Below, one piece after another: positions 17,121-25,085 of a stretch of DNA of 64,000 bases. The notes beneath the pieces are model-generated. The model worked only from the letters and a program-made list of their open reading frames with translations, searched no databases and was not told the DNA's origin. The translations under genes were made by a program, and so were the position numbers. Source of the DNA: an uncultured Lachnospiraceae bacterium (lineage in GTDB: Bacteria > Bacillota > Clostridia > Lachnospirales > Lachnospiraceae); NCBI GenBank assembly GCA_902775555.1, contig CACYMQ010000013.1:1-64000 (forward strand). Direction: 5' to 3'. Each line of letters begins with the position of its first letter. Position 1 is the stretch's first letter.

Positions 17121-17504
17121 ATGAAAATCACCAACTTTTCCCCGTTTATCGTGACAAAGGATGCTGCTGCTTTGATCGAGCTGTTTGAAGCACTTGGCTT
17201 TGAGAAGCGTCACAAGAAGACCGGAATCAATGATGAGGATATTTCCAGCACAACCCTGAAATATACGAACGAAGACGGTAAGGAATTCTATATGACGGTT
17301 TCTCAGGCACCGGTTCCTCAGGACATGGCATCCATCCGTATGAATGTACGTGATTTCGATGAGGCTTATAAATTGTTTTTGGATAACGGCTTCAAGAATG
17401 CACAGGGTGACCGGATTACGGAGACCGGGACATCAAAATCCACCATGCTGGTCGCTCCGTCCGGATTTACAATCACTGTTACAGAACATATCAAAAAAGA
17501 CTGA
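17121..17504 (+). CDS. VOC-fold protein, third paralogue
   Basis: ATG 17121 after AAGGAGGATTTATTT gives 127 residues starting MKITNFSPFIVTKDAAALIE. A GTG at 17100 would add seven residues encoded by the ribosome binding site itself and is rejected. It has the same repeated motifs as its two neighbours plus a small insertion (TNEDGKEFYMTVSQA). It lies 39 bases after the second copy, so the two are probably cotranscribed, with a strong terminator after it. Confidence 0.75.
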   Translation: MKITNFSPFIVTKDAAALIELFEALGFEKRHKKTGINDEDISSTTLKYTNEDGKEFYMTVSQAPVPQDMASIRMNVRDFDEAYKLFLDNGFKNAQGDRITETGTSKSTMLVAPSGFTITVTEHIKKD

Positions 17505-17516
17505 GGGATTTTCATC

Positions 17517-17546
17517 AGCCTGCGGCATGGTTGCCGCAGGCTTTTC
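17517..17546 (+). terminator. Rho-independent terminator after the VOC array
   Basis: AGCCTGCGGC (17517-17526) and GCCGCAGGCT (17533-17542) form a perfect 10-bp stem with a 6-base loop, followed by TTTTCC. It lies 13 bases after the stop of the third VOC gene. Confidence 0.88.
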
Positions 17547-17556
17547 CTATTTTTGT

Positions 17557-17642
17557 GTGGAACGATTGGGGACGGTTCTGGGCGTCCCAGAACCGTCCCC
17601 AATCGTCCCAGAACCGTCCCCAATCGTTCCACCAATCGTCCC
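17557..17642. repeat. Palindromic repeat, copy C
   Basis: GTGGAACGATTGGGG... with centre CGT, the left arm having one unit and the right arm two tandem inverted units ending CAATCGTTCCAC, followed by a short extra piece CAATCGTCCC. It lies 11 bases after a complete terminator, so it is not needed for termination here. Confidence 0.9.
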
Positions 17643-17751
17643 GGATGGCAAAATCCCTAAGAATGTGGTATTATTGAGAAGTGTATTTGCCCTTCGAGGG
17701 ATGCACATAATCATATGAAGATCATAATATTTTCAATAAGGAGATGCTAAG

Positions 17752-18642
17752 ATGAAAAAGTTCATAAAAAGGAAAAAATTCCAAAGGATCGGTATTGTAT
17801 TGGCGATGTCCGTACTGCTGACTGCATGTGGAAATTCAAATGATAAGAGTACAGGTACCGAGAGTGCGAATTCCGGAAGTACGGAGAGTGCAGCTTCTTC
17901 AGACAGCAGTACAGGCGGAAGGGATGTGATCAATCAGGTATCGCTTCTGCAGGGACTTACCTTCGGTGATTACAACGGAAGTGTTCCCGTAAGTCAGCTG
18001 AAAAAACTCGGAGATATCGGGATCGGAACATTTGATGCACTCAATGGTGAATTGATCATGCTGGAGGGAACCGTTTACAGGGCAGCATCGGATGGAACCA
18101 TAGAGGTGGTTCCGGATGATGAGAAGATCCCCTTCGCAAATGTGACTTTTTTTGATTCGGACGAAGTCATCAAGCTGAATAATATAGACAATGTGAATAC
18201 ACTGAAGGCGGAGCTTGACAAGAAGGTCAATGAGGCAGGCAAAAACCGCTTCTATATGATCAAAGCGGAGGGTACCTTCACTAAAATGGATGTAAGGAGT
18301 GAACTCCCTCAGAAAAAACCGTATAAGCCGCTGGCGAAAGTACTGGAGACCGATCAGACCTTTTTCAATTACGAGAATATAAAGGGGACAGTTGTCGGGC
18401 TGTACTGTCCGGAGTATATGAATGATCTGAATGCTGTCGGATGGCATTTCCATTTTATCTCGGAAGACAGAAAGGCCGGAGGACATGTACTGGATCTTAG
18501 TGCAACGGAAACAAATGTAACGATGGACCGGACGGATTATTTCTCCATGACATTGCCGGATAATGAGATGTTCAATGAATTTGATCTTACCATAGACCAG
18601 AGTGAAGACATCAAGAAGGTTGAGAAAGGAGATGATAAATAA
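17752..18642 (+). CDS. budA: Alpha-acetolactate decarboxylase, lipoprotein form
   Basis: The 296-residue protein has a lipoprotein signal (VLLTACG, lipidated Cys26), a Ser/Thr/Asn-rich linker (about 30-57), then the complete acetolactate decarboxylase domain. It includes QVSLLQGLTFGDYNGSVPVS at residue 62, FDALNGELIMLEG, and the metal-site segment GWHFHFISEDRKAGGHVLD near residue 229 with the three conserved His. The enzyme turns 2-acetolactate into acetoin and CO2 and is usually cytosolic. Here the signal predicts anchoring outside the membrane, as in the secreted Bacillus brevis enzyme. No acetolactate synthase gene is adjacent. A strong terminator follows. Confidence 0.92.
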   Translation: MKKFIKRKKFQRIGIVLAMSVLLTACGNSNDKSTGTESANSGSTESAASSDSSTGGRDVINQVSLLQGLTFGDYNGSVPVSQLKKLGDIGIGTFDALNGELIMLEGTVYRAASDGTIEVVPDDEKIPFANVTFFDSDEVIKLNNIDNVNTLKAELDKKVNEAGKNRFYMIKAEGTFTKMDVRSELPQKKPYKPLAKVLETDQTFFNYENIKGTVVGLYCPEYMNDLNAVGWHFHFISEDRKAGGHVLDLSATETNVTMDRTDYFSMTLPDNEMFNEFDLTIDQSEDIKKVEKGDDK

Positions 18643-18661
18643 CTCCGCGGAAGATGAAAAA

Positions 18662-18699
18662 TGCTGCATGACAGGATATCCTGTTATGCAGCGTTTTTT
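18662..18699 (+). terminator. Strong Rho-independent terminator
   Basis: GCTGCAT (18663-18669) plus ACAGGAT pairs with ATCCTGT plus ATGCAGC (18686-18692), with single bulged bases, then GTTTTTTT. It ends the budA transcript. Confidence 0.9.
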
Positions 18700-18747
18700 T
18701 GCACGATTGCAAATTGCAACTAAGGTGGCTGAATTACAGCGTGAGCA

Positions 18748-19431
18748 TTACTCTGTACAGTCCGTTGGCATGATACATGAGTTGAAAAACAGCTCATAGC
18801 CTTCTTTGCCAAAGATTTTTTGGAGTATGGCAGAAGACGGATTTCCTTCGTCGATCATCCGCTGTCTGAATTCGATCAGTCCGCTGAGATCGTTATCTTC
18901 GGATGATGCGGAGAAAGCGGCTGCCTTGTAGGCTCTCACACTGTCTACGGCAACGTGTGCCAGAGTTGTTTTTTTCAAATCCCTCGGAACATCTTTTATA
19001 AGAGAATAATCCGCACGTTCCGGTATATACCAGGCAGGCTTCTCCATATGATCCGGCAGTTCGGCATATTTCCGATAGATCCGGTCCAGCAGTGGCTGCG
19101 GCGCCTGCTTTTTGGTGCAATCGTAGTATTCGACGAAGATCATGCGCTTTTTTCCCATGAGCATGATATCGATCAGCAGATATGGCACATTCTTTCCCTC
19201 GGAGGGCATGAACGAGCAGGTGAGCAGCTGCATTCCGAACCGTGTATCCGTACGCATGGTCATCAGATGGCCAAAACCATATACCCGGTAGAGCCGGGTC
19301 GTGAAATTCATGAGCCTGATACGCCGAGGATAAGAAAAATCTGCGTATTCTTTTGGCGTGATCTCCTTAAATACAGTATCCTTTGTGAAATACTCCACGA
19401 TCTTTCTCTCAACTAATTCTGTCTCTTTCAT
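18748..19431 (-). CDS. Conserved-looking protein of unknown function
   Basis: This minus-strand gene encodes 227 residues from ATG 19431 (MKETELVERKIVEYFTKDTV); a longer start at 19482 lacks a ribosome binding site and adds a poor N-terminus. The protein is soluble with no signal peptide. Notable stretches are FGMQLLTCSFMPSEGKNVPY, LIDIMLMGKKRMIFVEYYD, and an Ala-rich helical part (AHVAVDSVRAYKAAAFSASS). I do not recognise the family. It is the only intact minus-strand gene between 6.3 and 54.5 kb, with its 3' end facing the budA terminator, so it is transcribed on its own. Confidence 0.6.
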   Translation of the reverse strand: MKETELVERKIVEYFTKDTVFKEITPKEYADFSYPRRIRLMNFTTRLYRVYGFGHLMTMRTDTRFGMQLLTCSFMPSEGKNVPYLLIDIMLMGKKRMIFVEYYDCTKKQAPQPLLDRIYRKYAELPDHMEKPAWYIPERADYSLIKDVPRDLKKTTLAHVAVDSVRAYKAAAFSASSEDNDLSGLIEFRQRMIDEGNPSSAILQKIFGKEGYELFFNSCIMPTDCTE

Positions 19432-19693
19432 ATAAGTCTCTTTTCCAATCCTATTTTTTCGTACAGCAAATGGCATTCCCATATTTTATTTTACACAAAT
19501 GCATTTCCGTATTCAATAACGGATCATGGAAAATCATTTTATGCAGGTACGTAGTCGTGGTATAATTCGATGGAGTGGTGATTTTTCCCTTCGAAGGCGG
19601 AGCAGGAATTCATCAGATTGATCAAAGCAGAGAAAGAAAGTATTTATACTTTTTCGTGATACTCATGAACGCAGGAAGTAATGAGGGGGACAA

Positions 19694-20242
19694 ATGAGTC
19701 GCAGACTAACTTCGGAAGAGCGGAAAGTAATCCTGGATCATCCGGAACTTGTAATGTTCAATCCTTATAGCGCGATAAAGACGCATCATATTTCGATCGG
19801 CAGAGCGCTTATCCTGCCTTTCGTTGTGAGTATGCTCATAATCCTGTGTTGGCTATTATTTCCGGCGTTCATAAATGATCATACAACTCTTTTTGCGGTC
19901 TGTTCGTGCATCGCATTGATCGTATCGTGCGGTTCTCAGCCTGTATTATATAAGATACTGGATGACCGTTTCTTCAGGAAAGCTGAGGAGACATTTTATG
20001 CAGAGTGTTTGAAGAAGCTTCTGCCGGAGGATGTGACTCTGGAATTAGTACATATTCAGTATGTTGTGAATGAAAAGGCAGAAGGTGGTTGGATACGGGA
20101 CGGCAGAGAGGAAGGGTTCGGGTTCAGCGGCTATGTGAACTGCTTCGCTATAAGACCTGAAACGGATCTGGCTGTGATTCATGGCGGGAAATTCTTTGCG
20201 TATATAAAGAGGGATTCAAAAACCGAGAGGTTCTATGCTTAA
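19694..20242 (+). CDS. Membrane protein of unknown function with two transmembrane helices
   Basis: The 182-residue protein has two adjacent membrane helices (about residues 36-58 and 64-85) and a cytosolic C-terminal domain ending FGFSGYVNCFAIRPETDLAV. The layout resembles YcxB-like membrane proteins, but no motif proves this. GGGGGACAA precedes the ATG. The gene is followed after two bases by the esterase-like gene, so the two are probably cotranscribed. Confidence 0.6.
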   Translation: MSRRLTSEERKVILDHPELVMFNPYSAIKTHHISIGRALILPFVVSMLIILCWLLFPAFINDHTTLFAVCSCIALIVSCGSQPVLYKILDDRFFRKAEETFYAECLKKLLPEDVTLELVHIQYVVNEKAEGGWIRDGREEGFGFSGYVNCFAIRPETDLAVIHGGKFFAYIKRDSKTERFYA

Positions 20243-20244
20243 TT

Positions 20245-20943
20245 ATGAGAAAGGAAATACATTTTCAAATGAAGATTTTCGAATATGGAAATGAACAGTC
20301 CGATCTGGTCCTGATCCAGATGGTGGACGGACATAGCATGAAGACGATCGATGCAGAATTGGATCTGATCCGGCAGCTTTCCGGGCAGGATGATTTCCGG
20401 CTGATCGCCTGCCGGGTGGAAGACTGGAACCGGGATCTGTCTCCCCGGGAGGCACCGCCGGTATTTGGAAAAGAAGGCTTCGGCGGAAATGCAGAGGACA
20501 CTCTTAAAGAACTGCAGGAAAATGTTCTGATGCCGATCATGGCTTCGGATACACGGAAAAAGATGATCCTCGGGGGATATTCTCTGGCCGGTCTTTTCAC
20601 TCTCTGGGCGGCTTACAGGGTAAATTGTTTCAATGGTGTGGCATCGGCATCGCCCTCGGTATGGTTTCCGGGATTCGTGGAGATGGCAGAAAAGGAGGAA
20701 ATCCTGACGAAGAAGGTGTATCTTAGCCTGGGGGACAAAGAAGAAAAGACGAAGAATCCGGTTATGGCCACAGTGGGAGATTCCATCCGCAGGATTCATC
20801 AAATATACGAAGAGACGGATGGGATGGAAACAACCTTGGAATGGAACGAAGGAAATCATTTTCGTGAACCGGAGCTTCGAACGGCAAAGGGGTTTGCGTG
20901 GGTGATGAAGCTGTTGGCGAATTGCGAAGGTAAGGAAGAATAA
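20245..20943 (+). CDS. Alpha/beta-hydrolase, putative serine esterase
   Basis: The 232-residue protein has the nucleophile elbow GGYSLAGLF (Ser at about 113), an acidic residue in YLSLGDKEEKT, and a catalytic His in WNEGNHFREPE, the order expected for the D-type esterases (Fes/IroE/YbbA group). It is cytosolic by lack of signal. An alternative ATG at 20269 (MKIFEYGNEQ) is plausible, since AGAAAGGAA lies between the two starts. Its last codons (AAGCTGTTGGCGAATT) are repeated at the start of the Nudix gene downstream. Confidence 0.7.
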   Translation: MRKEIHFQMKIFEYGNEQSDLVLIQMVDGHSMKTIDAELDLIRQLSGQDDFRLIACRVEDWNRDLSPREAPPVFGKEGFGGNAEDTLKELQENVLMPIMASDTRKKMILGGYSLAGLFTLWAAYRVNCFNGVASASPSVWFPGFVEMAEKEEILTKKVYLSLGDKEEKTKNPVMATVGDSIRRIHQIYEETDGMETTLEWNEGNHFREPELRTAKGFAWVMKLLANCEGKEE

Positions 20944-20973
20944 GGCGATTGGATAGAAAGTGAGGAGAAGCTG

Positions 20974-21588
20974 TTGGCGAATTACGAAGATGATAAAGAG
21001 TTGGAGTGGGAAGAGATCGAGACGGAACACATAATCCGGGACGAATGGATCGACTTTCGAAAGTCCTCTTACAGATATCCGGACGGGAGGGTGTTCTCTC
21101 CCTTTTATACGTACAGCCGCCGGGATTATACGGTCATCGTAGCATCCGATGAAGAGGGGGACTATATCTGCGTTCGCCAGTTCAGACAGGGAATAAAAGA
21201 AGTTACAACAGAGTTCCCGGCCGGAGGGATTGAAAGAACGGATGGGAAAGAATATGGCAGCAGGGATGCTGCGGAAGCTGCACTTGAATGCGCCAAGAGG
21301 GAATTGCTGGAAGAGACCGGATATGTATCTTCGGATTGGAAGCATTTGATCACGATCCCGGCAAATGCTACGATCGCTGACAACTATGCTTATATTTTCA
21401 TGGCAGGAAAATGTCGGAAGACCGGAGAACAGCACCTGGACGAAACGGAATGTCTGCAAGTGGTAAAACATACAGCAGAAGAAATCGAGGACTTGATCCG
21501 CCACGGAAAATTTGAGCAGTCCGTCCATGTGTTGGCGTGGCTTATGGCGAAAGAAATGATCTGCCGAAAGCGGAAGATACTATTGTGA
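20974..21588 (+). CDS. Nudix hydrolase, ADP-ribose pyrophosphatase-like
   Basis: TTG 20974 after GAGGAG gives 204 residues. The Nudix box is exact: G-SRDAA-E-AALECAK-REL-L-EE-TGY near residues 93-115, and the upstream PAGGIE motif is typical for ADP-ribose or nucleotide-sugar pyrophosphatases. It would hydrolyse X-linked nucleoside diphosphates in the cytosol. The start region repeats the end of the preceding gene, which suggests the TTG start arose by a local duplication. Confidence 0.85.
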   Translation: MANYEDDKELEWEEIETEHIIRDEWIDFRKSSYRYPDGRVFSPFYTYSRRDYTVIVASDEEGDYICVRQFRQGIKEVTTEFPAGGIERTDGKEYGSRDAAEAALECAKRELLEETGYVSSDWKHLITIPANATIADNYAYIFMAGKCRKTGEQHLDETECLQVVKHTAEEIEDLIRHGKFEQSVHVLAWLMAKEMICRKRKILL

Positions 21589-21687
21589 TCTGAAGACGGA
21601 AAGCTTTTCGGTCAGGTTCGGGGCATGAGGATCGGCCGGAAAAGGATTCGAAGGCGAATGATAGGGAATGCGAATAGTGGGCTGTCA

Positions 21688-21696
21688 TGTTATAAT
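21688..21696 (+). promoter_or_regulatory. Extended -10 promoter (TG-T-TATAAT)
   Basis: TGTTATAAT lies 55 bases before the glutaredoxin ATG. The block 21684-21731 (GTCATGTTATAATA, TATGTT, GATAGAATCA) matches the leader of the 7829 gene closely, as though the two genes share one promoter cassette. Confidence 0.6.
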
Positions 21697-21750
21697 ATTT
21701 ATGTTATCGTATCAATAAGAGGATAGAATCAAAGCAAAGGAGAGTCATAT

Positions 21751-22062
21751 ATGATAAAAATCTATGGAATGCCAACCTGCCCCTATTGCGATTTTGTGCA
21801 CGAACAGATTGTCGGTCGTGAGGATGAGTTTGAGTACATTAATATCGGAGAGAATATTCGAAAGATGAAAGCTTTTATGCGTCTTCGGGATACAAATGCG
21901 GCCTTTGACCATAGCAAGGAAATCGGGGATGTTGGTATCCCGGCTTTTGTTTTTGAGGATGGGAGGGTGTCTTTGAATCCGGCAGATGCAGGTTTGATCG
22001 AATATGGTTCTGCGGCGGCATGTTCTGTTGAAGATCATAAAAACGGAAAAAACGGATGCTGA
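21751..22062 (+). CDS. Glutaredoxin-like thiol-disulfide protein
   Basis: The 103-residue protein starts MIKIYGMPTCPYCDFVHEQI with the classical CPYC active site at residues 10-13, and GDVGIPAFVFEDG supplies the cis-Pro loop. The C-terminus carries extra Cys residues (AAACSVEDHKNGKNGC). It would act as a cytosolic reductant of disulfides or mixed disulfides. It has its own promoter, an AAAGGAGAG site and a terminator, so it forms a single-gene unit. Confidence 0.88.
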   Translation: MIKIYGMPTCPYCDFVHEQIVGREDEFEYINIGENIRKMKAFMRLRDTNAAFDHSKEIGDVGIPAFVFEDGRVSLNPADAGLIEYGSAAACSVEDHKNGKNGC

Positions 22063-22113
22063 CAGGGGTGAAAGATTAAAAGAATTCATTTACATTTTCA
22101 TTTTTAATTCAAT

Positions 22114-22147
22114 AACCGGGTGGCTGTTTTTCAGCTGCCCGGGTTTT
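22114..22147 (+). terminator. Rho-independent terminator after the glutaredoxin gene
   Basis: AACCGGGTGGCTG pairs with CAGCTGCCCGGGTT through two wobble pairs, with a T-rich loop and a following TTTTTTT run. Between it and the next start (22305) no other gene is seen. Confidence 0.85.
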
Positions 22148-22304
22148 TTTGTTTTGAATCTTTTTTCGTTTCCGAAGTCATTCGGAAATGAGATGTGAAT
22201 GATGTGTATGAAAATGATCGGTGACAGTAGTGTGATAAATGGGGTGATATACTCGGCATGGAAAAACAAAAATAACAGTTTCGTCGGTAAAGGAGGATGA
22301 GCAT

Positions 22305-23813
22305 ATGAAGAAGAATACAGGATTTGGAAAGATCAGGAATCGCGTAGCAGTCATGAGTGGTATCATGCTCATGTCGCTGGCAGCACCATTTGCTTCATCC
22401 ATGACATGCTTTGCAGAAGGGACTGATAAAAATACAATGGGTGGATGGAATACCAAGACAACCGCTACTGTAGTAGACGGCTCAAGCGGTCTTGTGAAAG
22501 ACATCATCAAAGGAAAGGATTCGGTCGGAAATCTGATCAAGGCTGCCGAGATAGCGGTCACCGGACTGTCGGAGTCCTTCCCGGTGATCAAGGTCATCGC
22601 ATCTCCGTTTATGCAGATGGCAAATGCGCTTTATAAGAGCGAGCATCCCGAGGCAACTCTGGATTCCATTTCCGCAAAAATGACTGAGCTAAACGCACAG
22701 ATTGATAAGTCCAAGAAGGATATGATCGAAGCGATGAATTCGGCAAATGATATTTCCGATTTTCTGAAGGTTTACAATGATTTTGACGCGTCCTACCGTG
22801 AAATGAGCAAGCAGGTCAGCCAGATCGCCGGGTTTAAGACCACCAGTCGTGAGGATAAGGATGAGCAGATCACGGATCTGATCGGATATCGTAAAAGCTG
22901 GGTGAACAATGAAAGTGTTGTATATAATTATTTCACACTCGGTGAATATCTGGCCGGACACAGAAAGCTTTCCTCCGGTAACAGAACGATCTATGAAACC
23001 ATGCTGAATCATTTCGGTAAGTATACGGCATTCGAAAAGGAAGCCATGGAGAAAACAGAGCCGTTTATCGCTGATGCAGTATCTCTTTATATCGAAAGCT
23101 CAACGAAAATGTTTTACTGCCTGCTGGCGGAGAGAAGCGTTCTTCTGCGGCAGGGAACGGAAAAGGCAAAATCCGATGCTGAGTACTGTGAGGATAAAAT
23201 CGCCGATATCCTTCAGCAGATCATTGATGTACATGCTGCTGTAAAGGAGTACGAGAGTAACCTGAAGCCCTTTACCTTCTATGACAGATCAGGGAATGGC
23301 CTTGTAAAGGTTGGACTCAGTGATAAGGTTGGAATCGCAAGATTCAGTGAGAAGAAGGAACTCAGCGGGCTCAGTGGAAAGCTCCTCACCAAGAAGCAGA
23401 TGGAATACCTCATCAATTATGTTAAGACCAACTATCCGGGCAGGAATATGGAATGGTTCCTTCGGAAGATTGGATTCCTGAATAATGACGCACATATAAT
23501 CTATATGGAAAACCAGATGGCTGATTTGAAGAAGAAGGTTTCGGGTGCGGATCTGCAGGTAATGAAGAAAGTGTTCTGGACGTTTGGTGAAAACTTCTCG
23601 CCGGATGAAGCGTATCTGCTCACGGACGCGGGTTATATGGATCCGTTAAGCACACAGTTCGGTTTTGTACGCCGTTACTATTATTACGGAGTGAAACTGG
23701 ATGACAGCCGGTTTGCGGAGAAGGCAAATAAGTATCTCCTTGTTTCCAGCAGCTTTACTACTGAGAAAAAAAATGAAGCAGAAGCTGGTATGATCTATCT
23801 GATGAAAAAGTGA
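22305..23813 (+). CDS. Secreted, mostly helical protein of unknown function
   Basis: The 502-residue protein has a signal peptide (1-38, ending TCFAEG) and then a long run of predicted helices. An amphipathic or hydrophobic stretch LIKAAEIAVTGLSESFPVIK lies at 72-91. Long charged helices follow (AKMTELNAQIDKSKKDMIEA; EKAKSDAEYCEDKIADILQQ), and the C-terminal part is rich in Tyr. No known family was recognised. The architecture (signal, helical bundle with one buried hydrophobic hairpin) is reminiscent of alpha-helical pore-forming or surface-exposed coiled-coil proteins, but this is only a resemblance. AAAGGAGGATG precedes the ATG; a palindromic repeat begins at the base after its stop. Confidence 0.65.
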   Translation: MKKNTGFGKIRNRVAVMSGIMLMSLAAPFASSMTCFAEGTDKNTMGGWNTKTTATVVDGSSGLVKDIIKGKDSVGNLIKAAEIAVTGLSESFPVIKVIASPFMQMANALYKSEHPEATLDSISAKMTELNAQIDKSKKDMIEAMNSANDISDFLKVYNDFDASYREMSKQVSQIAGFKTTSREDKDEQITDLIGYRKSWVNNESVVYNYFTLGEYLAGHRKLSSGNRTIYETMLNHFGKYTAFEKEAMEKTEPFIADAVSLYIESSTKMFYCLLAERSVLLRQGTEKAKSDAEYCEDKIADILQQIIDVHAAVKEYESNLKPFTFYDRSGNGLVKVGLSDKVGIARFSEKKELSGLSGKLLTKKQMEYLINYVKTNYPGRNMEWFLRKIGFLNNDAHIIYMENQMADLKKKVSGADLQVMKKVFWTFGENFSPDEAYLLTDAGYMDPLSTQFGFVRRYYYYGVKLDDSRFAEKANKYLLVSSSFTTEKKNEAEAGMIYLMKK

Positions 23814-23904
23814 AACGAATGGGGACGGTCCTGGGACGATTGGGGACGGTTCTGGGACGCCCAGAACCGTCCCCAATCGTCCCAGGACCGTCCCCAATCG
23901 TTAC
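23814..23904. repeat. Palindromic repeat, copy D (two units in each arm)
   Basis: This is the longest copy: two units in the left arm and two inverted units in the right arm. The outer left unit reads GGTCCTGGG and the outer right CCCAGGACC, so the deviation from the standard TTCTGGG is matched in both arms. It begins directly after the stop codon of the 22305 gene. Confidence 0.9.
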
Positions 23905-23927
23905 ATATGGATTGAGCGGGTGGTCTG

Positions 23928-23936
23928 TGGTAGAAT
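23928..23936 (+). promoter_or_regulatory. Extended -10 (TGG-TAGAAT) within a repeated promoter block
   Basis: The block ATATGGATTGAGCGGGTGG, followed by TCTGTGGTAGAATAA, directly follows palindrome D and is nearly identical to the block after palindrome F (26409-26440). A TG-N-TAGAAT extended -10 fits. It would drive the dehydrogenase gene starting at 23970. Confidence 0.5.
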
Positions 23937-23969
23937 AATGCAATAACCCCGAAATCAAGGAGGAAAGCA

Positions 23970-24920
23970 ATGAAGATCTTTGCATTTGCATTACGTGAGT
24001 ATGATGAAAAGGATATCTACATTTCTGCCTGTGAGGAGGCGGGCGTAGAGTATGGTTATACCTCTGAATATCCATCGTTGGAAAATGCGGCGCTGGCGGA
24101 GGGCTACGACGGGATCTCCATTATCACAAACCCCATAGGACCGGAACTGGCGCAGAAATTCTATGATCTCGGGGTTCGGCATATTTCCTCGCGTACCATC
24201 GGGATGGATCATATCGATATGGACTATTGCAGGAAGATCGGTATGAAGGTGTCCAATATCAGTTATACACCGGATACAGTGGCAGATTTTACGGTCATGT
24301 TGATCCTGATGGCGATTCGAAAGATGCCCCTGCTTATGAAGAAAGCGGAGCTGCAGGATTTTTCACTTGAGGGGAAGATCGGACGTGAGATACGGACCTG
24401 TACCGTCGGGATCATAGGTACGGGACGGATCGGAAAGACCGTGATCCGTGATCTGTCCGGCTTCGGGTGCAGGATCCTCTGCTACGATGTAAATCCGGAA
24501 CCGAATGCGGTGGCTCCGGGTACATATGTATCCCTGGACACGTTGCTCCGGAAATCGGATATCATTTCTCTGCATGCACCGGGGATCCCGGAAACCTTCC
24601 ATATGATCGGTGCCGAGGAAATCGGCAGGATGAAACCGGGTGTGATCCTTGTGAACTGTGCCAGGGGGTCTCTTGTCGATACGGACGTCATGATCGATGC
24701 CCTGATCAGTGGACAGATTGGATATGCCGCACTGGACACAATAGAGCATGAGGAGAATCTTTACTACAGGAATCTTTGCGGGGTTCCGCTGGATCGGTCA
24801 CAGCGCGCTAAGCTGCTCAGCCTTCCCAATGTACTGCTTTCGTCGCATATGGCATTTTACACGGAGCAGGCAGTAGGTGATATGGTTCGTAATTCCGTTT
24901 TGTCGTTACTTTCTGTTTGA
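23970..24920 (+). CDS. D-isomer-specific 2-hydroxyacid (D-lactate) dehydrogenase, VanH-like
   Basis: The 316-residue protein has the split catalytic domain (1-100, 290-316) and NAD-binding Rossmann domain with VGIIGTGRIGKTV near residue 148. The catalytic Arg is in VNCARGSLVDT (about 230), Glu in TIEHEENLYY (about 260), and His in SSHMAFYTEQA (about 289). This matches D-lactate dehydrogenases that reduce pyruvate to D-lactate and the VanH subgroup. No VanA/VanX genes are nearby, so fermentation or redox balance is more likely than glycopeptide resistance. AAGGAGG precedes the ATG. Confidence 0.88.
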   Translation: MKIFAFALREYDEKDIYISACEEAGVEYGYTSEYPSLENAALAEGYDGISIITNPIGPELAQKFYDLGVRHISSRTIGMDHIDMDYCRKIGMKVSNISYTPDTVADFTVMLILMAIRKMPLLMKKAELQDFSLEGKIGREIRTCTVGIIGTGRIGKTVIRDLSGFGCRILCYDVNPEPNAVAPGTYVSLDTLLRKSDIISLHAPGIPETFHMIGAEEIGRMKPGVILVNCARGSLVDTDVMIDALISGQIGYAALDTIEHEENLYYRNLCGVPLDRSQRAKLLSLPNVLLSSHMAFYTEQAVGDMVRNSVLSLLSV

Positions 24921-24929
24921 GACGATGGT

Positions 24930-25001
24930 GGGACGATTGGGGACGGAGGTGGGACGATTGGGGACGGTTCTGGGACGCCCAGAACCGTCCCCAATCGTTA
25001 C
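24930..25001. repeat. Palindromic repeat, copy E
   Basis: The left arm has a divergent unit (ACGATTGGGGACGGAGGTGG) followed by a standard one, then one inverted right unit ending CCAATCGTTAC. It starts 9 bases after the dehydrogenase stop. Confidence 0.88.
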
Positions 25002-25009
25002 GTTACGTA

Positions 25010-25038
25010 TTGATAGTACAGGAACATGGGTGTACAAT
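25010..25038 (+). promoter_or_regulatory. Promoter TTGATA-17-TACAAT
   Basis: A near-consensus sigma-A promoter with exact 17-bp spacing lies between palindrome E and the 25086 gene, about 50 bases before its start. Confidence 0.7.
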
Positions 25039-25085
25039 TTTTTTATTAACAAAAGAGTTTTGAAAGAAGGGAGATTGGATAAAAG

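Noticed and set aside
20239..21528. Minus-strand open frame of 429 codons opposite the esterase and Nudix genes
   Set aside because: Its product is Phe/Pro/His-rich with no domain, and both + strand genes have exact active-site motifs.
23970..24920. Vancomycin-type resistance cluster
   Set aside because: Only a VanH-like dehydrogenase is present, with no ligase, dipeptidase or sensor pair beside it.
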